Shown in pieces: positions 12,473-24,377 of a DNA stretch of 64,000 nt (position 1 is its first letter; each line of letters starts with the position of its first letter). This stretch comes from Sialis fuliginosa. Taxonomy: Eukaryota > Arthropoda > Insecta > Megaloptera > Sialidae. The notes under the pieces were generated by a model. It did not search any database. It saw only the letters and a list, made by a program, of their open reading frames with translations, and had not been told where the DNA came from. Position numbers and translations under genes: made by a program. The stretch is taken from the NCBI GenBank assembly GCA_961205875.1, contig OY540811.1, positions 34,441,340-34,505,339 on the forward strand. The letters are read 5' to 3'.

Positions 12473-12592
12473 TTCATCCCGTTATACAAGTCCCCAATCA
12501 GCTTGTGGGAGCACCTTTGGGCACAGATGTTAAACTGGAATGCCATGTGGAAGCGTCCCCAAAGTCAATCAACTATTGGATACGTGATACTG
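12473..12592 (+). CDS. internal exon of the same lachesin/DIP-family protein (start of Ig domain 3)
   Basis: This 120 bp exon follows a TTTTTGTTGTAG acceptor and is followed by a GTAAGT donor. After two bases completing the previous codon it reads HPVIQVPNQLVGAPLGTD, VKLECHVEASPKSINYW and IRDT, ending one base into a Gly codon. The order is the A and B strands, the first Ig cysteine (LEC) and the C-strand tryptophan (YWIRD) of Ig domain 3. The stretch is very highly conserved among insect DIP proteins. Joining to 8833..8961 is in phase. The next exon, expected to continue with Gly-Glu and to contain the second cysteine of this domain, was not recognised in the rest of the window. Confidence 0.92.
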
Positions 12593-13553
12593 GTAAGTGT
12601 TTTTTTAACTTTGTTAGTTTTTTTCAATATAATTAAATATAGATACTACAATAATTATTATGGGTTGAATGGGAGGGGAGGGAGGTCATTTATTAGTGAA
12701 GGTGTTAAAATAGTTAGACCCTACGTAAAAGTATCTTGTTTTTATAAACAAAAAAATTTTGTAGGTACTTCCTAAACGCATGGTTATAAATATGTTCAAT
12801 CTATCAATAAATAATTAAAATCGATATTTTAACATTTATAGACGAGAATAACCCCATAATACAAAAAAATGATTACTTGGACAAAAAAGGTATTAGATCT
12901 TTGTTGTAGGTAATTTTCTAGTCTTAATATTTGATAATAACTATTTTAACCTCATAGAACTAATAGATACAGAGATATTTACTTAAAACTAATTATTAGC
13001 ACCTTTTGTGGGCTTCAAAAAAAGTAAACTCGCAAGGGATCAATGGGGATTTTTGGTACTTTATTTATAAAGACAAAATGAAAGTGTATACAAAAATTCA
13101 GCTCCCTGCGATTTTTTCCCCAGTGAAAACCTAATGCTAATGTTCCTGGACTATACGTAAGTTGTGAACTATCTGGTGCCTCGACTAACAAACATTCTCA
13201 CTCATGCGAAAAACTATCCTTTTACACCCTAGTTACACAAATAACTATTTTCTATTCAAATGAAAAAAATTTCGCTAAAACGCGCATTCAAAGTCACGTG
13301 GTATATGTGAGGTCACTGTCTCATTAGTAAACTGAAATCAACCAATAGGAATCCTGTTTTCTGTAGTTTTTAATACGTTCTGACATCATACCAGTAACAG
13401 TTCTGCTAGACACATTTGTGATCACATGACAAACAGGCTAAAAAGTACAATTTTAAATTAGGTTTATTATTAAAATACTAACTTATTTCACGTAAAAAAC
13501 ACTTGATTGTAAATTATATTAATATATTCTATTTACAACATTTTAGTCTTTAT
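12593..13553. other. intronic or flanking AT-rich sequence
   Basis: This follows the donor of the DIP exon. No repeat shared with the rest of the window and no coding sequence was recognised. Confidence 0.5.
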
Positions 13554-14135
13554 TATTACTTCCATGTTCCGAAGGAAATGGAAGTATTGTAATACCATCG
13601 AAAAATCGTGTCCGAGATAATGACAAATTCTGATTGTACTAACTTCAAAACTTAAAGAAAAGTTAATTTCCGCATGGCGGCTGTGCGTGTGTCTGTGTGT
13701 CTGTGCGGATGTAGAATTTTCTTTCGTTCACGATAACTACTGTAAAAATGCACCGATCTGAATTATTTTTGGGGAAAATGTTTATCTCAGTGAGTACTCC
13801 AAACCTATTGATTTTGGTGCTAATCGGATAAGGGGTTTTGGAAATATTCGAAATTTTGTAACTTTTATCGTCTAAAAAGTGAACATTGCGAGTATTATCT
13901 AATTTTGATAAGATTAGGTACATTCAATTGAATCTAAGGGACATTTATTATTTGTACGTGCCTAAACAGCCATTAAAGGGGTGAAAAACACCCTCAAAAT
14001 TTGAATTTTAAATACTGACAAATCCCATTGAAATTTTTCATATATTAAAAATTATTTAAAAATAAATTAAAGGACATGGAAGTCATGTATGGTTCTCCAT
14101 ACCGATATTTAATAGTGTCAAATAAGAGGTAAAAA
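13554..14135 (+). repeat. dispersed repeat R1, copy 1
   Basis: It begins with a small hairpin (ACTTCCATGTTCCGAAGGAA then ATGGAAGT) and contains TCGAAAAATCGTGTCCGAGA, GCATGGCGGCTGTGCGTGTG and CACCGATCTGAATTATTTTT. It ends near TGGAAGTCATGTATGGTTCT and CCATACCGATATT. Further copies lie at about 51180-51700 and 52882-53655 (same strand) and about 23893-24165 and 53995-54355 (opposite strand). No transposase was seen and the class is unknown. Confidence 0.7.
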
Positions 14136-14683
14136 AAAAAAATTCCGAAGGTCGCCCAATTGATGTAAAGATTCCAGTTATGATGCTTAGAATAAGTTAT
14201 TAAAAATGTTCCTTCTTTAAGAATATTCTTGTAGGTATGACTCCACTAATATGCCAATATTCAAAAATTTACAAATTTTACAGATAGTCCCTTTGGCTTC
14301 TAACTATTATATAAACAGCATCGATCACTTAAATCCAAACAATTCAAATTATACAATAGTATTAATTACGCATGCGGGCAGTAAAAATCACTTGAAAAAT
14401 AATAAATTATTGACAATGAAATAGTAAAGCAGTGTTTACCGGGGCCCGAACAAACAGATGAAATGAAAAACAACGGCCGATCGGTTGTGAAAACCACTTC
14501 AAAACCAGCTGTGTGTGTTTGCATTGCATGTGTCGGTGCTGCCACCATGTGCCAGAACCGGCATTACCATCACATTTATTAGTATGATAAAGAAGACATC
14601 TAAATGTGATTTTTAGTGTTCCGTATCGAAATCGAAAAAAAAAACACTGTCTGTCTGTCTATTAATAGCAATATCTGCTATTT
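14136..14683. other. spacer without recognised genes
   Basis: AT-rich with a somewhat GC-richer patch at about 14440-14560. The open frame there (14366-14548, minus) resembles nothing recognised and is probably incidental. Confidence 0.45.
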
Positions 14684-15616
14684 TTTTTACTTTCTTATAC
14701 CATGTATATTGTATATGAAATAATAAATAATAAAAGTATATAAAGTATATAATAATAAAATGTAAGTATAGTGAAGCCGATTTTTTTCGAAATCCGGATT
14801 TTGATGGAATTATCCATTTGACCTTCCCTGAATCTATTCTGACTATTTTCGCCATGATGTCTGTGTGTCTGTCTGTCTGTCTGTAAGCGCTGTAACTCAA
14901 ATACGTCAAATCGTAGAAGGGTGAAATTACATATTTCAGATTTTTTTCTGAAGAAAAAGTTAAGATTAATTTTTGACAACGATCCTCAACCGGATACGGA
15001 TGTTAACCTACGTCGATTTTTGAATTTTTCGAATTACTCTGAAACAGTGCAAAATAGAGAAAAATGGTCAAGTTAAAAATTGTAGGTAATATCATTATCT
15101 ATAATTTATGTTCTATTCATTTTTTCGTAAAAACGAATTTTTGAGAAAAAAAATTTATTATAATTCAAATGGTTCATAACAGAGAAGAGGAGAAATATCT
15201 ACCATGAGTGTCATAGGACTTTCTTATACGTAATACTGAAAGTGAACAGTGTAGGTGAATCTAAATAATTACACACAAAAATTATTTCTGGCTAAATCAT
15301 AAATGTTGGAAAAAAATGTATGTGGAATAAATTATAGATACATACTCGACATTTTTTATCTAAAACATTTTTTTCTTATTTCAAAAATATTTCGGAAATT
15401 CAAAAATTTACAAGAGTAAACAACCGTTTTCAGTTATTACGTTAAAAAAATCACTTGTTATATAATGGAGAGAATAATATTACCTATATTATTATATTAT
15501 TCTATCTTGTTAGTTTGTCAGAAATGTTTTAATAAAATAAGAATCATGTATACTATTCACTGTTAGGATTACGTATAAGAAAATCCCGTGGTTCCCAAGG
15601 CAGATATTTTACTTTA
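14684..15616 (+). repeat. dispersed repeat R2, copy 1 (~930 bp)
   Basis: The segment runs from CTTATACCATGTATATTG through GTAAGTATAGTGAAGCCGAT, a CTGT microsatellite and TAAGCGCTGTAACTCAAATA, to CCCGTGGTTCCCAAGGCAGA. A second copy occupies about 54885-54931 plus 60457-61380, where foldback element B has split it. It contains internal repeats of GACTTTCTTATACGTAA. The class is unknown and there is no ORF of substance. Confidence 0.7.
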
Positions 15617-15729
15617 CGACCACAATAGAGAATTAATTTCGCGTAACACCAAATAAAATTAAACATTTTTTTCGCCGCTTTTAGTAGCTGCTTTGTATCT
15701 ATACATAAATAAATGTCATTCATTATTAG

Positions 15730-16739
15730 GCGAGAAATAAAAACAATGGCTGGATAAAAAAATAATTTTATTTTATTTTATACAAGTTTATTTGATGAAT
15801 GGGCGTGGGGGTGTCGTTTCTTCTCGTTCCGGCAAGGGGCGACGGGGATTCCGGGGTTGTTAGAATCTGCGTGGCGTCCGTGAACGTGGGCGTCTCGTGG
15901 CGGCCGTCAGGTCTCGGCGTGCGGCTTCCGGCGATCGTCCTTGGGTACGGCGGCGTCTCTGACTGATCGTCAGCGGTCCTCAAACGTGAGGTGGCGGGCG
16001 GCGTCCTTCGGCGGTCGGCAGTGGTCCTCAAACGTGAGGCGGTGGCGTCTCCTTCGGCGGCGGCAGCGGTCCTAAACGTGAGTCGGCAGTGGTCCTCAAA
16101 CGTGAGGTAGTGGGCGTCTTCGTCGGCGGTCGACAGTGGTCCCCAAACGTCCGGTGGTGGACGTCTTCTTCGGCGGCGGCAGTGGTCCTCAAACGTCCGG
16201 TGGTGGACGTCTCCTTCGGCGGCGACAGTGGTCCTCAAACGTCCGGTGGTGGACGTCTTCTTCGGCGGCGGCAGTGGTCCTCAAACGTCCGGTGGTGGAC
16301 GTCTTCTTCGGCGGTAGTGGTCCTCAAAAAGCGTCACTAGAACGGGTCTGGGAGCTTCCTGGGTTTGCTCGGCAGCAGAGTTCTATGTGACAGTCGCAAT
16401 TGTACATAGAATGTTACAATAGAACGAACTAGTCGTACAAGTGGTTGGTAGGGCACTTGTTCCCTTGACTTTTCATAAAAAATCGGGAGGCTTTATATCG
16501 TCCACTGTTGCGCTTCGTTGGTGAGAGCCAACTCGCAACTTCACCCTTCTCCCTTTCATTAAGGAAGGATGGACTGACGTTGTGGCGCGTTCGGATGGCG
16601 GTTTACCCTAGTTTTGGGTTTTGACGGTGATCCGTTTGAGCTAGGAGCGCCGGCGAGATGTCATTCGACAGCTGAAAGGATTCTCCAGTGCGTGGCGGAC
16701 GAAATTTCATTGTCCGGTGAGGGGGGGGGGGGCATATCA
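15730..16739 (-). repeat. Gypsy 3' LTR (left)
   Basis: About 1.01 kb. On the minus strand it starts TGATATGCC after the purine tract and ends at about 15730 near TTGTTTTTATTTCTCG. It holds about four full copies of a ~46 bp minisatellite containing AAACGTCCGGTGGTGGACGT. The GC-rich open frames across the minisatellite are by-products of the repeat. Confidence 0.85.
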
Positions 16740-16773
16740 ATCCTCCCTGCCTGTTTTGAAGTTTCGTACGCTT

Positions 16774-18813
16774 CTATTGGTCCATCGGGGATGCTGCCCG
16801 CAACTGGTCCTCGTGGACCTTGATTTGGTGGTTGCCCTTAGCTAGGAGGTAAACATGGGGCCCTAGAATGGCCTCTATTTGATGTGGTGCTGACCATTTT
16901 GCTGCGAATGGCGTGTGGAAATTCTCGGCGGCGTCTGAGAGGTGGTGCTCTCTGTACAAGACCCAACTGCCAGGTAGGTATTGATTCTGGTCTGGCGGGT
17001 CTGCGGTCAGGTACTTGTGTTGGTAGTCGTGTTGGCGTGCGGCGATGATCTGATTCCGTTCCGCGGCCTCGGGCAACTGACTTGTGTTCAGGGAATTGGC
17101 GATTCTCCAGTGACCGGGACGTTGTAGGTTGTAGCCAAACAAGGCTTCGCTGGGAGTATAGCCTGTGGCGGCATTCCGTCGTGTCCGAATGTTGTACAGA
17201 GTGTCGGCGATATACTGATCCCATTTTGTGTGGACTTCGCTATGAAGGTGTAATCTTAACCCCTTCTTCAACTCTTGATTGCGCCGTTCCGTGGGGTTGG
17301 CGCGTGGGTGATAGACGGCAGTGGTCCAATGCATGCTCTCCCATCGTTCGCAAGCCCTCTTCCATGAATGGCTAATGAACTGGCGTCCGTTATCCGAGAT
17401 GATCGCTTTCGGATAACCATACCTTGCGTAAATTTCTGTGTCCAAAAGACGTATCAGAGTTGGAGCTTTGGACGTCCCGATGGGAAAGGCTTCGACCCAT
17501 CGCGTAAATAGATCGGTGACTACGAAGATGAATCGCTTCCCTTTTGTGCTTTTAGGATAAGGTCCCATGATGTCCACGGCAATCGTCTCCCAAGGTTTTG
17601 TTGGCTGATGCGCTCGTTGCGGAGCGGTGTGAGGATGATTGTTTGCTTTATAGCAACTGCAAATCAGACAGTTCCGGACGTGTTTTGTTACGTCCTGTCT
17701 CAGATGAGGCCAAAAGTAACGCTTACTAATGGCCCGTAACGTCTCCCTGTATCCTGGATGTCCCGCGAGTGTGTGGTCGTGATAATGATGTAGGACTGTG
17801 GGACGTTCCGCGCTTGGGACGTACAGACGGAAGTCGGTTGGTCCGCCGTACCACAGTGCATTATCGCGTATTTGATACCCCGCTGGGAGGTCCTCGTGAT
17901 TGCCTTCTCTTTCAGGAAGTAACCACTGTTGAATGGAGGGGTCGTTATGTTGTTCCTGCTGGATCTCTTCGTCGAGATTAAGCGCCGTTATTTGCATCAG
18001 CCGGGGCGTTGTCTCTGCGACATACCCCTTTCTCCTGGGTGGTGTGAGATTGGGTTGGACTTCAAGGGCTTCGGGCAGGCCTTGAGCGTCCGGGTTTCGT
18101 GACAGTACGTCCGGAAGTTCATTGTCCTTCCCTGGGCAGTGTTCAATGTTAAACGCAAACTCCTGTAGTAGTAAGGCCCATCGTGTGAGCTTCGCCCGAT
18201 GATCCTTTGTTTGGTGCAGCCAGGTAAGAGCGCGGCTATCTGTACGAAGGGTGAACGGTCTATCCTCCAAGTAGGGGCGGTAACGCTTTATCGCCCATAC
18301 CGCTGCAAGGCATTCCTGCTCGTTGCAGTGGTATTTTCTCTCGGCAGGATTAAATCGTGAGCTCGCATAGGATATTATGCGTCGGTTCTTGTTTTCACCT
18401 TCTTGGTACAGGACAGCGGCTACTCCTTCCTGACTGGCATCAGTTTGGAGAACGAACGGAAGCGTCGGATCGGGGCGGTGGAGTTTCAAAGGTTCTGATA
18501 GGGCATGCTTGATTTTAAGGAACCCTTCTTGGGCCTGTGGTGTCCAGGAATACTTCTTCTTCTCGCTCAGAAGATCGTTGAGCGGGGCAGCGATATTGGC
18601 GAAATGATCGATGTATTCTCGAAGCCAGTTGCATAGGCCCAAGAAGCTTCGCAACTCCTTCCTGGTTCTTGGAGCGGAGAAGTTTTGGATTTGGTGCAGG
18701 TGATGTTCTTGCGGGTGGTTGTACTCCTCGCTAATAGTATGCCCCAAGTATTCCAGAGAGCGGCAGCCAAATTTACATTTCTCCGGTGCACCAACCAATC
18801 CGTGCAGTCGCAA
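16774..18813 (-). pseudogene. Gypsy pol, part with RNase H and integrase
   Basis: The 679-codon frame covers the end of reverse transcriptase, an RNase H domain (LQTDASQEGVAAVLYQEG, with LRTDSRALTWL) and an integrase. The integrase has an HHCC zinc-binding N-terminus (HTLAGHPGYRETL ... CLICSCYK) and a catalytic core of DD35E type (VDIMGPYP, ISDNGRQF and a downstream Glu). It belongs to the fossil element 15730..22051 and overlaps the upstream pol frame. Confidence 0.88.
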
Positions 18814-19658
18814 ACGCTCAAATACCTTCTGCAGATGTCCAAGGTGCTCTTCGTACGTGTTGAATAGACGATTATGTCGTCGATGTAGACGAGGCAGAAG
18901 TCCCGGAGATAGCCTGTCAATACTTGTTGGCTCATCAGACGTTGGAACGTCCCTGGCGCTCCCTTTAGGCCGAACGGCATGACCTTGAACTCATAACAGC
19001 CTCCGGAAGGAGTGCAGAAAGCGGTCGCGTGTTGTGAGTCGGGATGCATCGGAATCTGCCAGTAACCGGATTTCAGGTCGATGGCTGAGAACACCTTGGC
19101 GCGGCCGAGGTCCTTGAGCGTCTCGTGTATTAATGGCAGGGTAGTGACTTCATCTTTCGTGATGGCGTTAATTTTCCGGTAGTCCACGCAGAAGCGGGAC
19201 TCTCCGTTTTTTTTGGCGACCATCACGATCGGCGAGCTGTATGGCGACGTGCTGGGCTTGATCACTCCCTCTGCCAGCATCTCCTCCACTTGCTGGTGGA
19301 TGAGTCGTCTCTTCTCCACCGAGTAGCGATACATCGGCGATCGGACGGGTGTAGAAGTGATGAGCGGTATTTTGTGTGTAGTGGAGTTTGTTGGGACCTG
19401 TGGTGATCGGAAGACGTCCCTGAATCGCTCCATTAACGCTTGAGCAGTGGGTTGGAGGTGCGGCGGAAATTCTCCAATCTGGGGCAGCGTGATTACTTCC
19501 TCGGTGCATGGCGGCAGTGCCCAATGAATAGTGTGACGCTGCGTGGTGCCGTAATAGACACACTTTCGGGTAAAGTCCATTGTGGCTTCCTGACTTGTGA
19601 ACCACGGCAGGCCCAAAATGAAGTCTTCCCGCAAGTCGTGCACGGTCAGTACGTCCAA
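18567..19658 (-). pseudogene. Gypsy pol, part with reverse transcriptase
   Basis: The frame carries the Ty3/Gypsy reverse transcriptase core. Visible motifs are RFCVDYRKINAIT, FSAIDLKSGYWQIPM, MPFGLKGAPGTFQRLM and the catalytic YIDDIIVYS. A retropepsin-like segment (ALLDSAASHNFI) lies further upstream, near 19800. It is part of the fossil element 15730..22051. Confidence 0.88.
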
Positions 19659-19870
19659 CTGCGAGCAAACGTCCTCTATTGTGATGGTTATAGATTGCGC
19701 TCCTGAAGCGATGGCGTATTCCCCCTTCTTGGCGAGCTCTACTTCCTGTTAGGATGACGTATGGGAGGCGGGTAGATATTCGTCGTTTATGAAGTTGTGG
19801 GATGCGGCCGAGTCCAGGAGAGCGTAGTAGGTCCGGTTCTTAAAACTAATTTTGATTCTGGGAAGTGCGG

Positions 19871-20827
19871 TTACGCTGGTGGCGATCTGGTATGACCGGC
19901 TCCCGACGTTGTTGGCCCTGTCGTCGTAGGAGGGTTGTCGGTGCTTCTCCCTGGCCGATGGTAGTTTTCCCGGGCTGGATATCTTGTGTTCAGCATGGGG
20001 CAGTCCCGGTGGAAGTGTCGTTGTGAACAGTGATGACATCGCGGAAGTGATGGCACTGTTGGTGACGGCTGCTTGTTTGCGGCCGCCTGGTTTGTCGTCG
20101 TCATCTCCTGCCAATCTCGCTCGAGCTCTTCCAACGTGGATGGCGTCGGTACCCTCAGGAATGGGCATATGTTCGGTTTCACGAGTTCCACGAGGAAACG
20201 GACGATTTCTTCGGCTTCCTTCTCTGGGTGGAGGCGTTGGAACAAACTAATTTTGTTCAGTAGGAAGAGTTCGCAAGATTCAGTGTTCTTCTGCTTCTGG
20301 CCATACAGTTGTGACATCAACAGTGCTATAGTTTCGGGTCCAGCGAACTTCTTTTGTAGCCGTTCGCTAAAGTCTGACCACGGTAGTTGAAGGCGCTTGT
20401 ATGTTCTCCACCAGCTTGCGGCATTGTCCTTCAATTGCGGGGTGATGGTGTCAACCCACTGGCTCCGTGGAATTCTTAGGTCTTGCAAATGTTCCTCGCA
20501 CTTCCTCAGGTAGATTCCCGGATCCTCCGATACGTCTCCTCGGAATACTGGTGGTGTCGGACTTGACTGAACCAGCAACTTGGATAGTAGCTGGTTCAGT
20601 GTGGTAATTCCCATAGGAATTGTTTCTGGGTCCATTGTGACTCTTGGCGTTTCTATTTCTCTCAGTGTTTCCGTTGTGGTTCTTATCGGCGTAGTTTCAG
20701 TTTCCCTTGGGGTCTCCCTCAGAGTTACTTCGTGTTGTGTTGGGCGCCACCGGGTAGTTACTCCCGGATGTAACAGCGGAGTGCCGTTGTTTGTTCGTGG
20801 TTCAGACAATGAGCGTTTTCTTGTCAT
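19871..20827 (-). pseudogene. Gypsy gag
   Basis: The 318-codon frame resembles Ty3/Gypsy Gag: a capsid-like region with DNAASWWRTYKRLQLPWSDF and LYGQKQKNTESCELFLLNK, then a zinc-knuckle-like CHHCSQRHFHRDC near the C-terminus. It is the first frame after the primer-binding site of the fossil element. Confidence 0.85.
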
Positions 20828-20891
20828 GTTCAGGGCGTTGGGTCGGAAGCTTTCGCTTAAGTTTCCTGGCCACTACGTTGGGCCGCCAAAT

Positions 20892-22051
20892 TGTTATACC
20901 CTCGTATGTATAATAGCGAGAAATAAAAACAATGGCTGGATAAAAAAATAATTTTATTTTATTTTATACAAGTTTATTTGATGAATGGGCGTGGGGGTGT
21001 CGTTTCTTCTCGTTCCGGCAAGGGGCGACGGGGATTCCGGGGTTGTTAGAATCTGCGTGGCGTCCGTGAACGTGGGCGTCTCGTGGCGGCCGTCAGGTCT
21101 CGGCGTGCGGCTTCCGGCGATCGTCCTTGGGTACGGCGGCGTCTCTGACTGATCGTCAGCGGTCCTCAAACGTGAGGTGGCGGGCGGCGTCCTTCGGCGG
21201 TCGGCAGTGGTCCTCAAACGTGAGGCGGTGGCGTCTCCTTCGGCGGCGGCAGCGGTCCTAAACGTGAGTCGGCAGTGGTCCTCAAACGTGAGGTAGTGGG
21301 CGTCTTCGTCGGCGGTCGACAGTGGTCCCCAAACGTCCGGTGGTGGACGTCTTCTTCGGCGGCGGCAGTGGTCCTCAAACGTCCGGTGGTGGACGTCTCC
21401 TTCGGCGGCGACAGTGGTCCTCAAACGTCCGGTGGTGGACGTCTCCTTCGGCGGCGGCAGTGGTCCTCAAACGTCCGGTGGTGGACGTCTTTTTCGGCGG
21501 CGGCAGTGGTCCTCAAACGTCCGGTGGTGGACGTCTTTTTCGGCGGCGGCAGTGGTCCTCAAACGTCCGGTGGTGAACGTCTTCTTCTGCGGCGGCAGTG
21601 GTCCTCAAACGTCCGGTGGTGGACGTCTTCTTCGGCGGCAGTGGTCCTCAAAAAGCGTCACTGGAACGGGTCTGGGAGCTTCCTGGGTTTGCTCGGCAGC
21701 AGAGTTCTATGTGACAGTCGCAATTGTACATAGAATGTTACAATAGAACGAACTAGTCGTACAAGTGGTTGGTAGGGCACTTGTTCCCTTGACTTTTCAT
21801 AAAAAATCGGGAGGCTTTATATCGTCCACTGTTGCGCTTCGTTGGTGAGAGCCAACTCGCAACTTCACCCTTCTCCCTTTCATTAAGGAAGGATGGACTG
21901 ACGTTGTGGCGCGTTCGGATGGCGGTTTACCTTAGTTTTGGGTTTTGACGGTGATCCGTTTGAGCTAGGAGCGCCGGCGAGATGTCATTCGACAGCTGAA
22001 AGGATTCTCCAGTGCGTGGCGGTCCGGTGAGGGGGGGGGGGGGGCATATCA
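20892..22051 (-). repeat. Gypsy 5' LTR (right)
   Basis: About 1.16 kb, running TGATATGCC to GGGTATAACA on the minus strand. It has about seven copies of the ~46 bp minisatellite, three more than the left LTR. Otherwise the two LTRs are almost identical. Confidence 0.85.
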
Positions 22052-22639
22052 GATTGAACTATCGCACTATGGGCCAGGAGACCCTGTTCTGTGGCCAAAA
22101 GTCTACTTTCGAATTTGAGAAAACAAATTAGACCACTGAATTCAGCATTAATTGAAGTAGTTATGATGGCAATTACATGTTGATTAATCAATTCCTGTTC
22201 AAATGACAGGGGCGCAAAGTTGAAAAATGTATAAAAAAAAGTTATTTTACTGTCGCTTGTAAAATGTAATATTTATTGTAAAGTCATAAATTCCAAGCCG
22301 TATATTTGGATTATTTCATTCGTGGAAGTTCAAAAATAATTTTAAATGTCACATGAATGCGTTATTTTCAGTTTTACTGAAGTAAAACCACATTTTTAGT
22401 ATAAAAAAACAAGATTTTTCAGCAAATCACCTGCTGCCGATTGCGAATACTGAAAGATACCGCCTTGTATTAAGTAATGAGACTCACAAATGTCTTCTCT
22501 AGGATGTGCACTTCAGCCTAGATCTGCCCCTTTTTGCCCGTTTTCATTTGCTTGACTGTGAAACTCTTCTAAACGTACAAGAATGATATGTAGGTACATA
22601 TTTATTTCACATTGTATAAACGAATATAGTACCTACTAC
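22052..22639. other. flank of the Gypsy element
   Basis: The first ~60 bases (ACTATCGCACTATGGGCCAG and on) recur inverted at about 23893-23945, beside an R1 copy. The LTR element therefore landed next to, or inside, that dispersed repeat. The remainder is AT-rich with nothing recognised. Confidence 0.5.
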
Positions 22640-23290
22640 GAGTGTACAAACTTTCTCTGGGCCGTGAAATTTGAGGGGTGTCTTCCCTTTATGATCTAAG
22701 CACCTATTAAGAAAAGACTTTTCTAAATTCAACCCCTACGGGGGTAAAAAGGGGTGTAAAATTTTGTATGGGAAAATATTTTTTGGTTGGATTTACTTGA
22801 AACTTAAAATGAATACTATACAAATAATGAAACTAGTATTTAAGTATTTCCCAAAATTAAACTCCTAAGGGGTGCAAGGGGGTGGAAAAGTTTATATGAC
22901 GAAAAAAAATTGTTAGTATTCACTCGAATGAAACATAGCACCCATATTGTACAAGACAAATAGCATTTTCAAAAATTCAACCCCTAAAAGATGGGAGGGG
23001 GGGTTATTGGTGTTTAATTTTTAAAATTTTGATATATTTATCTACATACTTTTTGCGATATTAAGGTAAATTCGGAGAAAATATAATAATATTCAATAAA
23101 AATAAAAATTTCAACATTCAACCCCTAATAGCGTAAGAGGTGGACGAGGGTGGGTTTTTGATATGTTTATGTGCATAGTTGCTTTAGTTATACAGGTGAA
23201 TTTGGACAAAACAGTCTTCAATAAAAATTAAAAAAAGACACTCAACCCCTAATGGCCGGGGTAGTCAGGGGCTGAGTTTATGCAATTTTT
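22640..23290 (+). repeat. degenerate repeat of AATTCAACCCCTAAGGGG-type units, copy 1
   Basis: Several degenerate ~130 bp units each carry AATTCAACCCCTA, a G-rich tract (GGGGGTGGAAAA) and an AT-rich stretch. A closely similar run in the same orientation lies at about 43416-44160, inside a TTAA-flanked element. Related text occurs in the Helitron-like segment at 29284-30280. Confidence 0.65.
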
Positions 23291-23380
23291 AGTTTCATTG
23301 ATAGTGTTAGAGCGAAACTTTGTTGTGGATTGTTGTAAGGAGATTACTTGTATTTAGATTGTTATTTGTTTACACCGCGT

Positions 23381-23895
23381 GCTTATAAAATTAATTTTAT
23401 TTAAATTGGATAACTTTTGAAAAATATTGTATCCGCCATTTTGAAATTTTAAATGTTTATAATAAAATTGAAATCAGCGTCCCAATAAAACCTTATAAAA
23501 TGAATTTTATTAAAATCGGATAACTTTTTAAATATCTTGGTCGCCATATTGTATCCGCCATTTTAAATTTTAAAATTTTTATAAAAAATTTAAATCAGCG
23601 TCCCAATAAAACCTTATAAAATGAATTTTATTTAAATCGGATAAATTTTGAAATATATTGGTCGCCATATTGGATCCGCCATTTTAATTTTTAAATTGTT
23701 ATAAAAAATTTGAAATCAGTGTCCCAATATAACTTTATAAAATGATTTTTATTTAAATCGGATAACTTTTGAAATATATTAGTCGCCATATTAGTTCCGC
23801 CATTTTGAATTTTTGAATTTTTATTAAAAATTTGAAATAAGCGTCCCAAAAAACACTTATAAAATGAATTTTAATTAAATCGGATAACTTCTGGA
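23381..23895 (+). repeat. ~120 bp tandem repeat, five units
   Basis: Units start near 23382, 23492, 23613, 23733 and 23856 with CTTATAAAATGAATTTTATT. Each contains AAATCGGATAACTTTTGAAA, GGTCGCCATATTG and ATCCGCCATTTT. The units are visibly diverged, so the array is old. Confidence 0.8.
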
Positions 23896-24165
23896 CTTTT
23901 GGCCATAGAACAGGGTCTCCTGGCCCATAGTGTATCGGTTCAAAATTGGCGAGATACTCGCAAAGTTCCCTTGTTAGACGATAATAAGTACAAAATTTCG
24001 AATATATCCAAAACCACACAGACAGACAGACAGACGCACAGCCGCCATGCGAAAAACAACTTTTCTTTACGTTTTGAAGTTAGTACAATCACAATCTGCT
24101 TTTATCTCGTACATAATTTTTCGACAGTATTACAATACTTCCATTTTTTCAGAACATAGAAGTAA
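23893..24165 (-). repeat. dispersed repeat R1, inverted copy
   Basis: It contains the inverse of the R1 landmarks: CGCACAGCCGCCATGCG, AAGTTAGTACAATCACAATC and ACAGTATTACAATACTTCCA. It is truncated compared with 13554..14135. Confidence 0.65.
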
Positions 24166-24377
24166 AAAATATTTAAATTCTTTATTCGAGAATGTGGGCT
24201 ATTTCTAGAGAAACAATTAAAAATACTGATTTATCATGAGTATAAAAATATAAACCATTTTGAAAATTTATCATTAAAATTTTCTTTTATTTATCCAAAC
24301 TCATCCATCCTAGGTATAAACAAAAAGTTATTTGTAATTTTTTCAAATCACAGCCTGTACTATTATAGGTACTACTA

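Larger units (their letters stand above)
15730..22051 (-). mobile_element. Gypsy (Ty3-type) LTR retrotransposon, nearly complete fossil
   Basis: LTRs at both ends enclose a ~4.15 kb interior read on the minus strand in the order gag, protease, reverse transcriptase, RNase H, integrase. That order places it in the Ty3/Gypsy group. A primer-binding-site-like tract containing TGGCGGCCCAACG lies directly inside the right (5') LTR. A purine-rich tract (GGCAGGGAGGAT on the minus strand) lies directly before the left (3') LTR. The LTRs are nearly identical apart from minisatellite copy number, so the insertion is young. The reading frames show roughly two or three breaks, so it is most likely no longer active. 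The outermost ~25 bp of the left LTR do not match the right one, so no target duplication can be scored. No envelope-like frame was seen. Confidence 0.9.

Noticed and set aside
13663-13923. 86-codon frame repeated at 52989-53189 and elsewhere
   Set aside because: It is a frame through dispersed repeat R1, not conserved in frame among its copies.
16089-16390. RWWTSSSAA repeat protein in the LTR
   Set aside because: It is a by-product of the ~46 bp GC-rich minisatellite in the Gypsy LTR. The same appears in the other LTR, with frames open on both strands.
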